Part shown: one piece after another, positions 51,802 through 60,895 of the stretch
How positions within the stretch are numbered: the first letter of the stretch is position 1
How the letters are laid out: each line of letters begins with the position of its first letter
NCBI GenBank assembly: GCA_036639955.1
Contig: JAVWHP010000005.1
Coordinates: 1 to 64,000 of the forward strand
DNA from: JAVWHP01 sp036639955
GTDB taxonomy: Bacteria; Bacillota_I; Bacilli_A; Erysipelotrichales; Erysipelotrichaceae
DNA length: 64,000 nucleotides
Direction of reading: 5' to 3'
The notes under the pieces: model-generated
What the model was told of the DNA's origin: nothing
What the model saw: the letters and a program-made list of their open reading frames with translations, nothing else
Databases searched by the model: none
Program-made: the position numbers and the translations under genes

Positions 51802-52419
51802 ATGAATAATAAAAAAGTTATTACTGTAATAGCATTTATATTTAGTATTTTTATGCTAATATATTTTAATATTGCACAAGTTGAAATTGAAAAAAATAGA
51901 CCTGATCCTTTTGAGTCAGAAGAGGTAATGAATGATTTTAAGGAAGCTATGGCGGCTGAAGAAACAGCTGAGAGTAAAGAAAGAGACAGACTAAGAAGTG
52001 TATATAACAAGTTAAAAGATGGAATCGATTTACATGGTTTATATCCAGAATTTAATGAAGATGGTTTTTATATTTATGAAGGTAAGGGTATAGATATGAA
52101 TGATAAACTTATTTTTAAATCGCGAATGGTTAAGGCTGTTCATTATACTGGAGATGAATTCCTAGTGCTACAGTATGAAAGAGTATTAAAAGAGTTTAGT
52201 ACAAAGGAGAGAAAACTGACCGGTGTAGAATATGAAGATATTGATCTTATGTACATTGATGGTGATATTCCAGTAGCTGCATTTTATAAAGACGGAGAAG
52301 TGACACTTTATAATAAAGAAGGATCTAAGAATACACCATTTAAATGCACAAAAGAAAAACTTCATACAAAACCTAGCATTACTTATAGAGGTGGAGAAAA
52401 TTTTGAATTTGTTGAGTGA
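51802..52419 (+). CDS. Membrane-anchored immunity-like protein, copy 4 (diverged)
   Basis: A 205-residue protein of the same family. The anchor helix (VITVIAFIFSIFMLIYFNIA) and linker are different from copies 1-3. The core VHYTGDEFLVLQYERVLKEFSTKERKLTGVEYED is kept and the C-terminus is nearly that of copy 3. The central specificity region (about residues 70-105) has diverged. RBS AGAGGAG. It is the last unit before the candidate effector gene. Confidence 0.7.
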   Translation: MNNKKVITVIAFIFSIFMLIYFNIAQVEIEKNRPDPFESEEVMNDFKEAMAAEETAESKERDRLRSVYNKLKDGIDLHGLYPEFNEDGFYIYEGKGIDMNDKLIFKSRMVKAVHYTGDEFLVLQYERVLKEFSTKERKLTGVEYEDIDLMYIDGDIPVAAFYKDGEVTLYNKEGSKNTPFKCTKEKLHTKPSITYRGGENFEFVE

Positions 52420-52493
52420 TGAAATAGAGAAAGTAAAAAGTAATATGTATTAATGATATATAAGAACAATATAAAAAGACTAAAGGAGATAAT

Positions 52494-53762
52494 ATGGCTA
52501 TCGGTGGAATGAAACGGTTAAAAAAAATAGTAAATAGATTCGCAATAAGGAAATGTTTAAATAATAAAAATATTGATGAAGTGTTATATGAAGGTGGTTA
52601 TCAGCAAGGATGTAATCGATTTGGAAATGGTTTAATTAGTGATTTGTTTAAAATTAATGAAATGTTTTTAGATATTGTTTATTTAAGCGAGAATAACATG
52701 AGTTGCGGTGTAATAAATTATGTAGATTATAAAAAACATTTAGACGAGTTTAAAGAACTTCATGATGATAATTTTTATGTGTTTAAAAATATTACTAGTA
52801 ACCTAGATGAAATTGTTGAAGATGAATTTAAAATGATTATAGATGGAAGTGATGGTTGTATTGAAACATTGAATCAAATTGATATGAAAAATTTTAAAAC
52901 ACCCAATATTATTGGATTTCAATCACCACAATATGTAATATCAGCGACTGATGGAAATAACAAAACTTCTTATACAGAGGTGAAATTTGAAGAAATAGAA
53001 GAAATAGGTTTTGAAAACATTCTGAAAGAAGGATCTAGTTTTAACAAGTCTTGTGGCTATGAAGAAGTTAATATTTTTAAAGATTATTATAAAGATTATT
53101 ACCAAGTGAAATATCCGGAAACGGAAAGTAAAACTTTTAAAACTTATGATGAATTTCTTAATAATTTCTTAATGTCAGGAGAATTTGAACATGAAGCATA
53201 CGATGAAAACCCTCATTTAATAAAAGCGATATTTACAGATAATGTTGTTGCAGAAGCAATTGAAATTTTTATTGGCTACGATTTATCTTCTGGGGAGATA
53301 TATAACGATATTGAATTGATGGAAAAGAAAATTAAATTAGGACTTTCAGCGGCTCAACTTTCTATACTTGGAAGTGGCTGGAAATTAACTGAAGGTACTT
53401 TTAGAGCTGTTAAAGCTTTAATAGTCTCAAAAGGTCTGAAATCTATAAATAAAAACGTAATTGCACAAATAATTTATGAAGAAACGCTAAAAACTGATGG
53501 CGAAGCGGCTGCTACAGTAGCAAAAGAAGGGTATCTTAAGACGGCCGATACTCTTACAGAGCCACAAATAATCCACTCTGCTATTGAACTTGGCTTTGCT
53601 GCTGGAAAACAGATTACTTCTTCAATGATAACAGATTATTTCAAACAAGACACTGAGTTTAAAACAGATAATTTAGATGAAATCGACAAAGCGACAGGAA
53701 TAAAATATAAAAAAATTGACAAGTTTAAGAGTGATATTCAACATACTAATAATCATCAATAA
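52494..53762 (+). CDS. Candidate T7SS effector with pre-toxin-like segment
   Basis: A 422-residue soluble protein I cannot assign to a known family. The N-terminal 240 residues are mixed helical and acidic, without an LXG signature. Residues about 255-310 (AIEIFIGYDLSSGEIYNDIELMEKK.KLGLSAAQLSILGSGWKLTEGTFRAVKAL) resemble the pre-toxin (PT-TG) linker of polymorphic toxins: a G-x-D-x-x-S-G-E motif followed by a hydrophobic Gly-rich helix. A C-terminal part of about 110 residues would be the toxin module. The location between immunity-like genes and essC supports an effector. RBS AAAGGAG at 52481-52487. Base composition is slightly less A-biased than in essC. Confidence 0.5.
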   Translation: MAIGGMKRLKKIVNRFAIRKCLNNKNIDEVLYEGGYQQGCNRFGNGLISDLFKINEMFLDIVYLSENNMSCGVINYVDYKKHLDEFKELHDDNFYVFKNITSNLDEIVEDEFKMIIDGSDGCIETLNQIDMKNFKTPNIIGFQSPQYVISATDGNNKTSYTEVKFEEIEEIGFENILKEGSSFNKSCGYEEVNIFKDYYKDYYQVKYPETESKTFKTYDEFLNNFLMSGEFEHEAYDENPHLIKAIFTDNVVAEAIEIFIGYDLSSGEIYNDIELMEKKIKLGLSAAQLSILGSGWKLTEGTFRAVKALIVSKGLKSINKNVIAQIIYEETLKTDGEAAATVAKEGYLKTADTLTEPQIIHSAIELGFAAGKQITSSMITDYFKQDTEFKTDNLDEIDKATGIKYKKIDKFKSDIQHTNNHQ

Positions 53763-53799
53763 AAAAACGAAATTAATTGTTTAGAAGGGAAAGAATAAA

Positions 53800-56700
53800 A
53801 TGGATGTAATACATGTGTATAAAGATAAGGAATATGAAGAGTGGCCAATTGAGAAGAACTTAAGTGTAGAAGGGATTAATTTTGGGAAATCAGGGAATGG
53901 ACATACAACAACACTAGTTATAAAAGACAGTGATGGAATAAGTGAAATACAACCATACACAAAAATGATAAGTAAAAATGATGTTACTTATGAATACTAT
54001 CCAGATATATATTTAAAATTTATGAGCAAAGATATGGTGCTCATAAACAATAAGGATGCTGATATAAATATAAAAGGAATTAAAAATAGAATAGTAATAG
54101 AAAATAATATATTAACACTAGAAAAGATTAGTGATAATGTATACTATAATAATAAGAAAACAGCAGTAAAACAAATAAAACTACACGAAAATGATGAACT
54201 ATTAATAAATGAAATAAAGATAAGATACACTAAAGAATATTTATATATTAATGGAAAAAAGAATAATTACGAAACTAAACTATTTGAAGTAAACAATAAA
54301 GATAATAAATTTGAAGGATACCCAACCTATAAAAGATCACCAAGACTAATAAAAAGATTAGTTGAAGATAACGTAGAAATAATTAATCCACCAACAAAGA
54401 AACCAATGAAAAAAAGCAGTTTAGTACAAATGATAGTACCACCAATCGTAATGATATCAATAACACTATTAATAAGTATTATAAGTCCAAGAGGAATATA
54501 CATACTAATGAGCTTAGCAGGAACAAGCATGAGTTTGATATTCTCAATAACAAAATTTTATAGTGAAAAGAAAGACATAAAAGAATCAAATAAAATAAGA
54601 CTAGAAGTATACGGGAAATACCTATTAAAAGTAAGAAATAAATTAAAGAAAATGAAAGAAAACGAAATAGAAACACTAGAATACAACTATCCAACAAGTA
54701 AACAAATAGTAAAAATGATAGAAGAATCAAGCAGTAGACTATACGACAGAACATATATAGATGAAGATTTCATGTGTATAATGATAGGAAAAAGAAAAGA
54801 TAAAGCACAATATACAATAAAGACAAATACGCCAGAAATACAAATGGATAAAGATAAATTAGAAGAAGAAATAAATGAAATAAAAGAACAATATGAATAT
54901 ATAGAAAATAAACCAGTAATACTAGACCTAAAAAAAGCACACCTAGGAATAGTAGGAGAAAAAAAATTAATACACCAACAAATAAAACTAATATTAACAC
55001 AAGTATGCTATATGCAAAGCTATCACGATCTAGAAATAATATTTCTATATGATGAACAATACAAAGAAGAATTTGAATATTTAAAATGGTATCCACACTT
55101 TAGAATAAGTACAATAAATATAACAGGAACAATAGATACAGAAAGAAAAAGAGACCATGTATTAGGAAATTTAACACAAATACTAAAAAACAGGAAAATA
55201 AATAAAGATGAAGATAAAAAGAATACAAACTATAATCCACACTACCTATTTATAATAGATGAACCTAAGCTAATTATAAACCATAGTATAATGGAATTTA
55301 TGCAAGCAGAAAATAGTAGTTTAGGTTATTCAATTATATATGGAACACATATGCAAGCAAATTTACCAGAGAATATACATACTATAGTACACTTAGAAGA
55401 TACAAAAAAAGCAATACTAGTAATGAATGAAAAAATAGTAGAAAATAAAGAAATACAATTAGAAAGATGTGAAGAAATAGACTTTGAAAGAATGGCAAGG
55501 AAATTAGCACCAATAAAACATCAAAAAGAAATAACATCACAAATACCAGAAAGTATTACATTCTTTGAAATGTATCAAATAGAACATCCAAGTGAATTAA
55601 AAATTAAAGAAAGATGGAAGAAGAATGCTAATTATAAATCATTAGCAGTACCAATTGGAGTTAGAGGAAATAAAGATTATGTATATTTAAATTTACATGA
55701 AAAAGCACATGGACCACATGGATTAATAGCAGGAACGACAGGATCAGGGAAATCAGAAATAGTACAAACATATATACTATCGTTAGCTTTAAATTACCAT
55801 CCCTATGAAGTAGGATTTCTATTAATAGATTATAAAGGTGGAGGGATGGCTAATTTATTTAGAGATTTACCACATTGTTTAGGAACTATTACTAATTTAG
55901 ATGGTAGTGAAAGTATGAGAGCTATGGCTTCTATAAGTAGTGAATTAGATAGAAGACAAGAGATATTTTCTAAATACAGTATAAATCATATAGATCAGTA
56001 TTCAAAGTTATTTAAACAAGGGAAAGCAGTAGAACCTTTACCACATTTATTTATTATATCTGATGAGTTTGCTGAATTAAAGAAGGAACAGCCTGATTTT
56101 ATGTCTGAATTAGTGTCTACAGCTCGTTTAGGGCGTAGTTTGGGTATTCATTTGATTCTAGCTACTCAAAAGCCAACAGGTGTCGTAGACGACCAAATTT
56201 GGAGTAATAGTAAATTCAAATTAGCACTTAAAGTACAGAATGAATCTGATAGTAAAGAAATACTAAAAACTAATGATGCAGCAAATATAACTCTACCAGG
56301 AAGAGCCTATCTACAAGTAGGTAATAATGAAATATATGAATTATTTCAATCAGCTTATAGTGGAACTACTTATTATAAAGATAGTAAAGATATAGTTAAA
56401 GATAATAGAGTATATATAATGAATGATTTAGGACAAGGAGAACTAATTAATGATGATCTATCTAATCTAAATGATGATCTAACTATTAAAGAAACTCAAC
56501 TACAAGCTATTATAAAAGAAATTAAAATTATATATGATAAAGAATCTAATATTAAAGTAAAAAAACCATGGTTAGAAACTTTATCTTATAATATTATTAA
56601 TCCTAATATTAATAATATTATAGATACTTCTAATCTAAAAGAACTAGATCTTACTATACCATTAGGTATAGTAGATATACCTACTAAACAACTACAAGAA

Positions 56701-58176
56701 GAATATAATCTTAATATTTCTAAAGAAGGTAATTTAGCTATATTCTCTTCTTCAGGTTATGGTAAAACTACTACTCTTATTAATATTATATTATCTTTAG
56801 TATTTAAGAATAGTGTTAATCTTCTAAACTTCTATATCTTAGACTTTGGTAATAATGCTTTAATATCTTTACAAGAATTACCTCATGTATGTGATTATAT
56901 ATCATTTGATAATAATGAAAAATTAACTAAGTTTATAAAACTTATATCTGAAGAAATTAATAGAAGAAAGAAACTATTTGCTAAAGAAAGATATCCTAAT
57001 ATTACTGTATATAATGAAAATGTTTCTAATAAATTAGAATCTATTATAATTATAATAGATAATTATGATGTAGTTAATGATTTACCTTTTGAATATGAAT
57101 CTTTTTTAACTAAATTATCTAGAGATGGTTTAGGTTTAGGTATTTATATGATTTCTTCTGCTACTAGAACTGCTGGTATTAAATATGCTACTTTAAATAA
57201 TTATAAGAATAGAATATGTTGTTATATGGTAGATAGTGGAGAATCTTCTTCTTTATTAGGTAGAAGTAATTATAGTGTACCTGAAATAAGTGGTAGAGCT
57301 CTAATTAAATATGATGGTATTAATATTATACAATTATATAGTCCTATAAAATTTAATAATGATACTGAATTTAATAATAATTTAAAAACTACTATAAGTG
57401 AATTTACTAAATTATATAGTGGTAAAAGAGCTAAATGTATACCTGTTTTACCTGATGTTCTTAATTATGAATTATTAGATAATTATAATATTAATAAATC
57501 TTTAAAAGGTAATATTAAAGTAGCTTTAGGTTGTGATGAAATAGAAGTATGTTGTTTAAATGATAATGTAAGTAGTTACTTAATATTAGGAGAAGCAGAA
57601 ACAGGTAAAACTAATTTATTAAGAATTATAATTAATCAATTAAATAATAATCAAGTAATTATATTAGATTCTAAAAATAGTGATTTAAATAATTATAATA
57701 ATGATAATATTATATATCATGATAGTAATTATTCTATAGATACTATATTAGATTATCTATCTAATGAATGTTTTAAAAGAAACAATGATTATTTATTAGA
57801 ATTTAAAAAGAATAAAGAATTATCTAAAAAAGATTATATAAACTCATTACCATTTATATATATAATAAGTGATGAAGTTAATGAGTTTATATATAAGTAT
57901 AATAGTTCTACTATTAGTAATAAGGATGATATTATTAATGATTTAAGTGAATATGGTATAAAATTAATAATGACTATTAGACCTAGTAGATTTACTACAT
58001 TTGATAATATTACTAAGTTTATAAAAGCAACTAATTATAAAATAGTTTTAGGTAATATAAATGATCAATTATTAGTACCAGTAACTAATTTTAAAGAAGT
58101 TAATACTGAAATTGATAAAGGATATTTAAATTATAATAATAGAACTATAAGAATACAATTACCTAATATAAAATAG
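53800..58176 (+). CDS. essC: T7SS motor ATPase EssC/YukBA
   Basis: A 1458-residue protein. N-terminal FHA-like beta domains occupy about residues 1-190, two membrane helices follow at about 212-255, then three FtsK/SpoIIIE-type ATPase domains with P-loops GTTGSGKS (645-652), SSSGYGKTT (about 982-990) and GEAETGKTN (about 1263-1271). The first domain has a Walker B-type LLIDYKGGGM and IISDEFAEL. The size matches S. aureus EssC (1479). It drives secretion and recognises substrates. Codon choice changes sharply near 55.8 kb. Confidence 0.96.
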   Translation: MDVIHVYKDKEYEEWPIEKNLSVEGINFGKSGNGHTTTLVIKDSDGISEIQPYTKMISKNDVTYEYYPDIYLKFMSKDMVLINNKDADINIKGIKNRIVIENNILTLEKISDNVYYNNKKTAVKQIKLHENDELLINEIKIRYTKEYLYINGKKNNYETKLFEVNNKDNKFEGYPTYKRSPRLIKRLVEDNVEIINPPTKKPMKKSSLVQMIVPPIVMISITLLISIISPRGIYILMSLAGTSMSLIFSITKFYSEKKDIKESNKIRLEVYGKYLLKVRNKLKKMKENEIETLEYNYPTSKQIVKMIEESSSRLYDRTYIDEDFMCIMIGKRKDKAQYTIKTNTPEIQMDKDKLEEEINEIKEQYEYIENKPVILDLKKAHLGIVGEKKLIHQQIKLILTQVCYMQSYHDLEIIFLYDEQYKEEFEYLKWYPHFRISTINITGTIDTERKRDHVLGNLTQILKNRKINKDEDKKNTNYNPHYLFIIDEPKLIINHSIMEFMQAENSSLGYSIIYGTHMQANLPENIHTIVHLEDTKKAILVMNEKIVENKEIQLERCEEIDFERMARKLAPIKHQKEITSQIPESITFFEMYQIEHPSELKIKERWKKNANYKSLAVPIGVRGNKDYVYLNLHEKAHGPHGLIAGTTGSGKSEIVQTYILSLALNYHPYEVGFLLIDYKGGGMANLFRDLPHCLGTITNLDGSESMRAMASISSELDRRQEIFSKYSINHIDQYSKLFKQGKAVEPLPHLFIISDEFAELKKEQPDFMSELVSTARLGRSLGIHLILATQKPTGVVDDQIWSNSKFKLALKVQNESDSKEILKTNDAANITLPGRAYLQVGNNEIYELFQSAYSGTTYYKDSKDIVKDNRVYIMNDLGQGELINDDLSNLNDDLTIKETQLQAIIKEIKIIYDKESNIKVKKPWLETLSYNIINPNINNIIDTSNLKELDLTIPLGIVDIPTKQLQEEYNLNISKEGNLAIFSSSGYGKTTTLINIILSLVFKNSVNLLNFYILDFGNNALISLQELPHVCDYISFDNNEKLTKFIKLISEEINRRKKLFAKERYPNITVYNENVSNKLESIIIIIDNYDVVNDLPFEYESFLTKLSRDGLGLGIYMISSATRTAGIKYATLNNYKNRICCYMVDSGESSSLLGRSNYSVPEISGRALIKYDGINIIQLYSPIKFNNDTEFNNNLKTTISEFTKLYSGKRAKCIPVLPDVLNYELLDNYNINKSLKGNIKVALGCDEIEVCCLNDNVSSYLILGEAETGKTNLLRIIINQLNNNQVIILDSKNSDLNNYNNDNIIYHDSNYSIDTILDYLSNECFKRNNDYLLEFKKNKELSKKDYINSLPFIYIISDEVNEFIYKYNSSTISNKDDIINDLSEYGIKLIMTIRPSRFTTFDNITKFIKATNYKIVLGNINDQLLVPVTNFKEVNTEIDKGYLNYNNRTIRIQLPNIK

Positions 58177-58192
58177 GGGAAGAGGAAAAGAA

Positions 58193-60097
58193 ATGAAAAA
58201 GATTATTAAGAATTTATTAAATTTAGTATTAGCTATAGTAATACTAATTACAGGTATATTTATTGGTCAAAGTAGAGAAAATAAAGATATTGTTACTAAA
58301 TTAAGTGAACAATCTAAAACTGAAAAGATTGCTGTAGTTAATTTAGATTCAGGAATTAATAAAAATAAGAAAGTAATTAATTATAGTACTAATTTTATGA
58401 ATGATTCTGATTTATATGAGTTTACAGGTTTACAAGAAGCTAGAAGTGGTATAGAGAATGATACTTATTCAAGTTATATAGTAATACCTGAAAACTTCTC
58501 AAAGAATGTAGATAGTATAAATGGTAAACCTATTAAAATAGAATTAGAATATAAAATAAATAATAACTTAGATAAAGATACTAAAGAAAAGACTATTTAT
58601 AATATAAAGGATATTGAAAGTGATTTAAATCATGATATAAGTTATATGTATATATCTTCTATATTAACTGAGTTTCATGGTGCTCAAGAAAATGCTGATT
58701 TATTAATAGCTAATACTTTAAATAATCAAAAGACTATTAATGGAGTTAACTTTAATAAATCTATAGATTTCTTAGATATTAAAGAACCTACTAATAATTC
58801 TAAACTTATAGATGGTTTAATTGTTAATGGAGAATATAATGAAGATATAAATAAGTTAAATATATCTTTAAATAATATAGAGAATGAAGTTAAACAACTT
58901 ATTACTCCTTATAGTTCTTCTGTATTAGATTTAAAGAATAAATTAACTAATTATAATATTAATAGAGAAACTATGGATATATTACATAGTGATGAAAATG
59001 GTAAAGCGCTAGCTTATACTAATATGGATCTTAATAGTGCTTTAACTAGTGCTTATCAGAAATTCAGTACTAATTTTGTAACAGATTTAACTGCTGTTAA
59101 TACTCAACATGAGGCTGAATTACTAGATCTTAATAATTTATTAAATACATATAAGGGAGAAGTCGCTGCTGCTAAAAATGCTGTAGCTAATGAATATAAT
59201 GAATTTAAAGCAGCTATTACAAATTATAATGGTTGTATGATTGCTGCTAAAAGTGATTCAACAGCAAAGGCTGCTTGTTTAGCTATTTATGATACTGCTA
59301 AAACCGAGATGGAAGCAAGTATAAATGCTATTAATACTCAAACTACTGTACCACCAGCACCTGGTCCAATTTCAAATAGTGTTAATAATCAACTAATAGC
59401 TATAAGTACTAAGTATGGTATATTAGACCAAGTATTTATTGATGAAATGAATACAGCAGCTAATGATTTAGCAGTTACTAATTATGCTAATAAAATTAAA
59501 ACTAATTATGAAAATAAGTTATTACAAAGAGATAATAAACAATATGTTGATAAAGAAATTAATGCAATTATAACTAGTTATAATGATAGTTTAAAACTTA
59601 ATTCATCAACATTAAATGAATATAAATTAAACTTCAATAATTTAGATAAGAAGATAACTAGTACTAAAGAAAGTATTAATAATAAAAGTAAAGAATTATA
59701 TAATTATAATATAGATATAAATAAACAAGCTAATGATTATTATTTAACACTTAAAGAAGATGTAAAGAATTATGAAACTAAAGCTCAATTAGATATAAAG
59801 AATAATTTAAAGGCTGCTGAAGACAGTATTAAGAATAACAGTATAAATAACCAAGAACTATTAGCAGACTTTACTACAAAGCTAAAAAACACTAGAAACG
59901 GTACTGTAGGTAATACTGATACATATGATCAAATAGCACAACCATTAAAAGCAAAAGATAAAACAACAGATACAGAATCAACAACTATAGCTACTATAGA
60001 TAACACTAATAGAATTAATCTAATGCTAGTAATAATAATAATTATGCTAGTAACTAAAATGATATTAGACTATAAAAAACAAAAACAAGAAGAATAG
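58193..60097 (+). CDS. esaA: T7SS membrane protein EsaA/YueB-like, short form
   Basis: One N-terminal helix (residues 7-25) is followed by EKIAVVNLDSGI, the YhgE/Pip-EsaA type start, then a long Asn-rich extracytoplasmic domain with coiled-coil character (for example NLDKKITSTKESINNKSKELYNYN) and a single C-terminal helix (about 605-623) with a basic tail. EsaA/YueB usually have about 900-1080 residues and several C-terminal helices; this has 634 and only one. Two Cys (CMIAAKSDSTAKAAC) could form a disulfide outside. It starts 16 bases after essC. Confidence 0.8.
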   Translation: MKKIIKNLLNLVLAIVILITGIFIGQSRENKDIVTKLSEQSKTEKIAVVNLDSGINKNKKVINYSTNFMNDSDLYEFTGLQEARSGIENDTYSSYIVIPENFSKNVDSINGKPIKIELEYKINNNLDKDTKEKTIYNIKDIESDLNHDISYMYISSILTEFHGAQENADLLIANTLNNQKTINGVNFNKSIDFLDIKEPTNNSKLIDGLIVNGEYNEDINKLNISLNNIENEVKQLITPYSSSVLDLKNKLTNYNINRETMDILHSDENGKALAYTNMDLNSALTSAYQKFSTNFVTDLTAVNTQHEAELLDLNNLLNTYKGEVAAAKNAVANEYNEFKAAITNYNGCMIAAKSDSTAKAACLAIYDTAKTEMEASINAINTQTTVPPAPGPISNSVNNQLIAISTKYGILDQVFIDEMNTAANDLAVTNYANKIKTNYENKLLQRDNKQYVDKEINAIITSYNDSLKLNSSTLNEYKLNFNNLDKKITSTKESINNKSKELYNYNIDINKQANDYYLTLKEDVKNYETKAQLDIKNNLKAAEDSIKNNSINNQELLADFTTKLKNTRNGTVGNTDTYDQIAQPLKAKDKTTDTESTTIATIDNTNRINLMLVIIIIMLVTKMILDYKKQKQEE

Positions 60098-60203
60098 TAT
60101 ATGCATAATAATCTACACAACGATAGAGTTCTAGTGAACCTTAAATAGATTATTTAAAAAGAATAAAAGGGATAATTATGGATGATAAAAATTATGAGAT
60201 AAG

Positions 60204-60212
60204 AAAAAAAAA
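60204..60212 (+). repeat. A9 tract at an apparent frameshift
   Basis: Nine A within the beginning of the next immunity-like gene. ATG 60178 (RBS AAAGGGATA) opens MDDKNYEIRKKKKR then stops. One more A, or two fewer, would join it to the frame of 60240-60833, adding a complete basic N-terminus before the membrane helix IIIFIITLVLMCLFLLFSYV. Confidence 0.75.
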
Positions 60213-60239
60213 GAAAAGATAATTATATTTATTATTACA

Positions 60240-60833
60240 TTGGTACTTATGTGTTTATTCCTTCTATTTTCATATGTTCAAAAAAAAGATGTTACTCATA
60301 AACGTTCTGATGAAGAGATAGAAGAGAAGATAAGTACTTCTATGCATGATTATTTTGATGAAAGAACTTCTGAAGAAGAAAAGGAAGTAGATAGACTATA
60401 TGCTATTTATTTAAACAAAAGAAATGAAGATAATATGCATGGGTTGAGTTTAGCTTTTTATATGGATTCATTCACTGTATATGAAGGTGAAGACCAGATA
60501 GATAAAAGTAAACATGTATATCAATCAGAATTAGTTAAGAATGTATATTATATGGGAGATGAATTCTTATTATTTGAATATGAAGGAGTAATTAAAGAGT
60601 TTAGTAAAATAGAACGTAAGCTTACAGGTGTAGAATTTCAAGATGTTGGAGATTTATTTTTAGATACTACAAAAGGAAAAGTTTTTGGTTTCTATTCTGA
60701 TGATGAAGTGGTAATATACAATGAGGAAGGATCTAAAAATAAACCATTCCCTTGTACTAAAGAACAACTTCATGCTAATTCAATTATAAGTCTTGAAGGA
60801 AGAGATAATTTTGAAATTGTTGGTAACAAGTAG
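60240..60833 (+). CDS. Immunity-like protein, copy 5 (probably frameshifted at its start)
   Basis: The family core is clear: VYYMGDEFLLFEYEGVIKEFSKIERKLTGVEFQD, then YNEEGSKNKPFPCTKEQLHA. The open frame given starts at TTG 60240 without a good RBS. The expected start is ATG 60178, with a good RBS, but it is out of frame through the A9 tract at 60204-60212. A +1 shift would give about 218 residues with a normal basic N-terminus and anchor helix. It could be a switched-off, transcription-slippage-dependent or truly broken gene, or a sequencing error. Confidence 0.6.
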   Translation: MVLMCLFLLFSYVQKKDVTHKRSDEEIEEKISTSMHDYFDERTSEEEKEVDRLYAIYLNKRNEDNMHGLSLAFYMDSFTVYEGEDQIDKSKHVYQSELVKNVYYMGDEFLLFEYEGVIKEFSKIERKLTGVEFQDVGDLFLDTTKGKVFGFYSDDEVVIYNEEGSKNKPFPCTKEQLHANSIISLEGRDNFEIVGNK

Positions 60834-60895
60834 AATGATAGGAATGACATATATAAGCTGTAGGTAGTACATCATAAATGAGTAGAGGAGAAAGT

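Noticed and set aside
49266..52419. CRISPR array or insertion sequence as cause of the repeats
   Set aside because: The repeat unit is a whole gene with spacer (846 bp); there are no short regular repeats with unique spacers, no transposase gene and no terminal inverted repeats.
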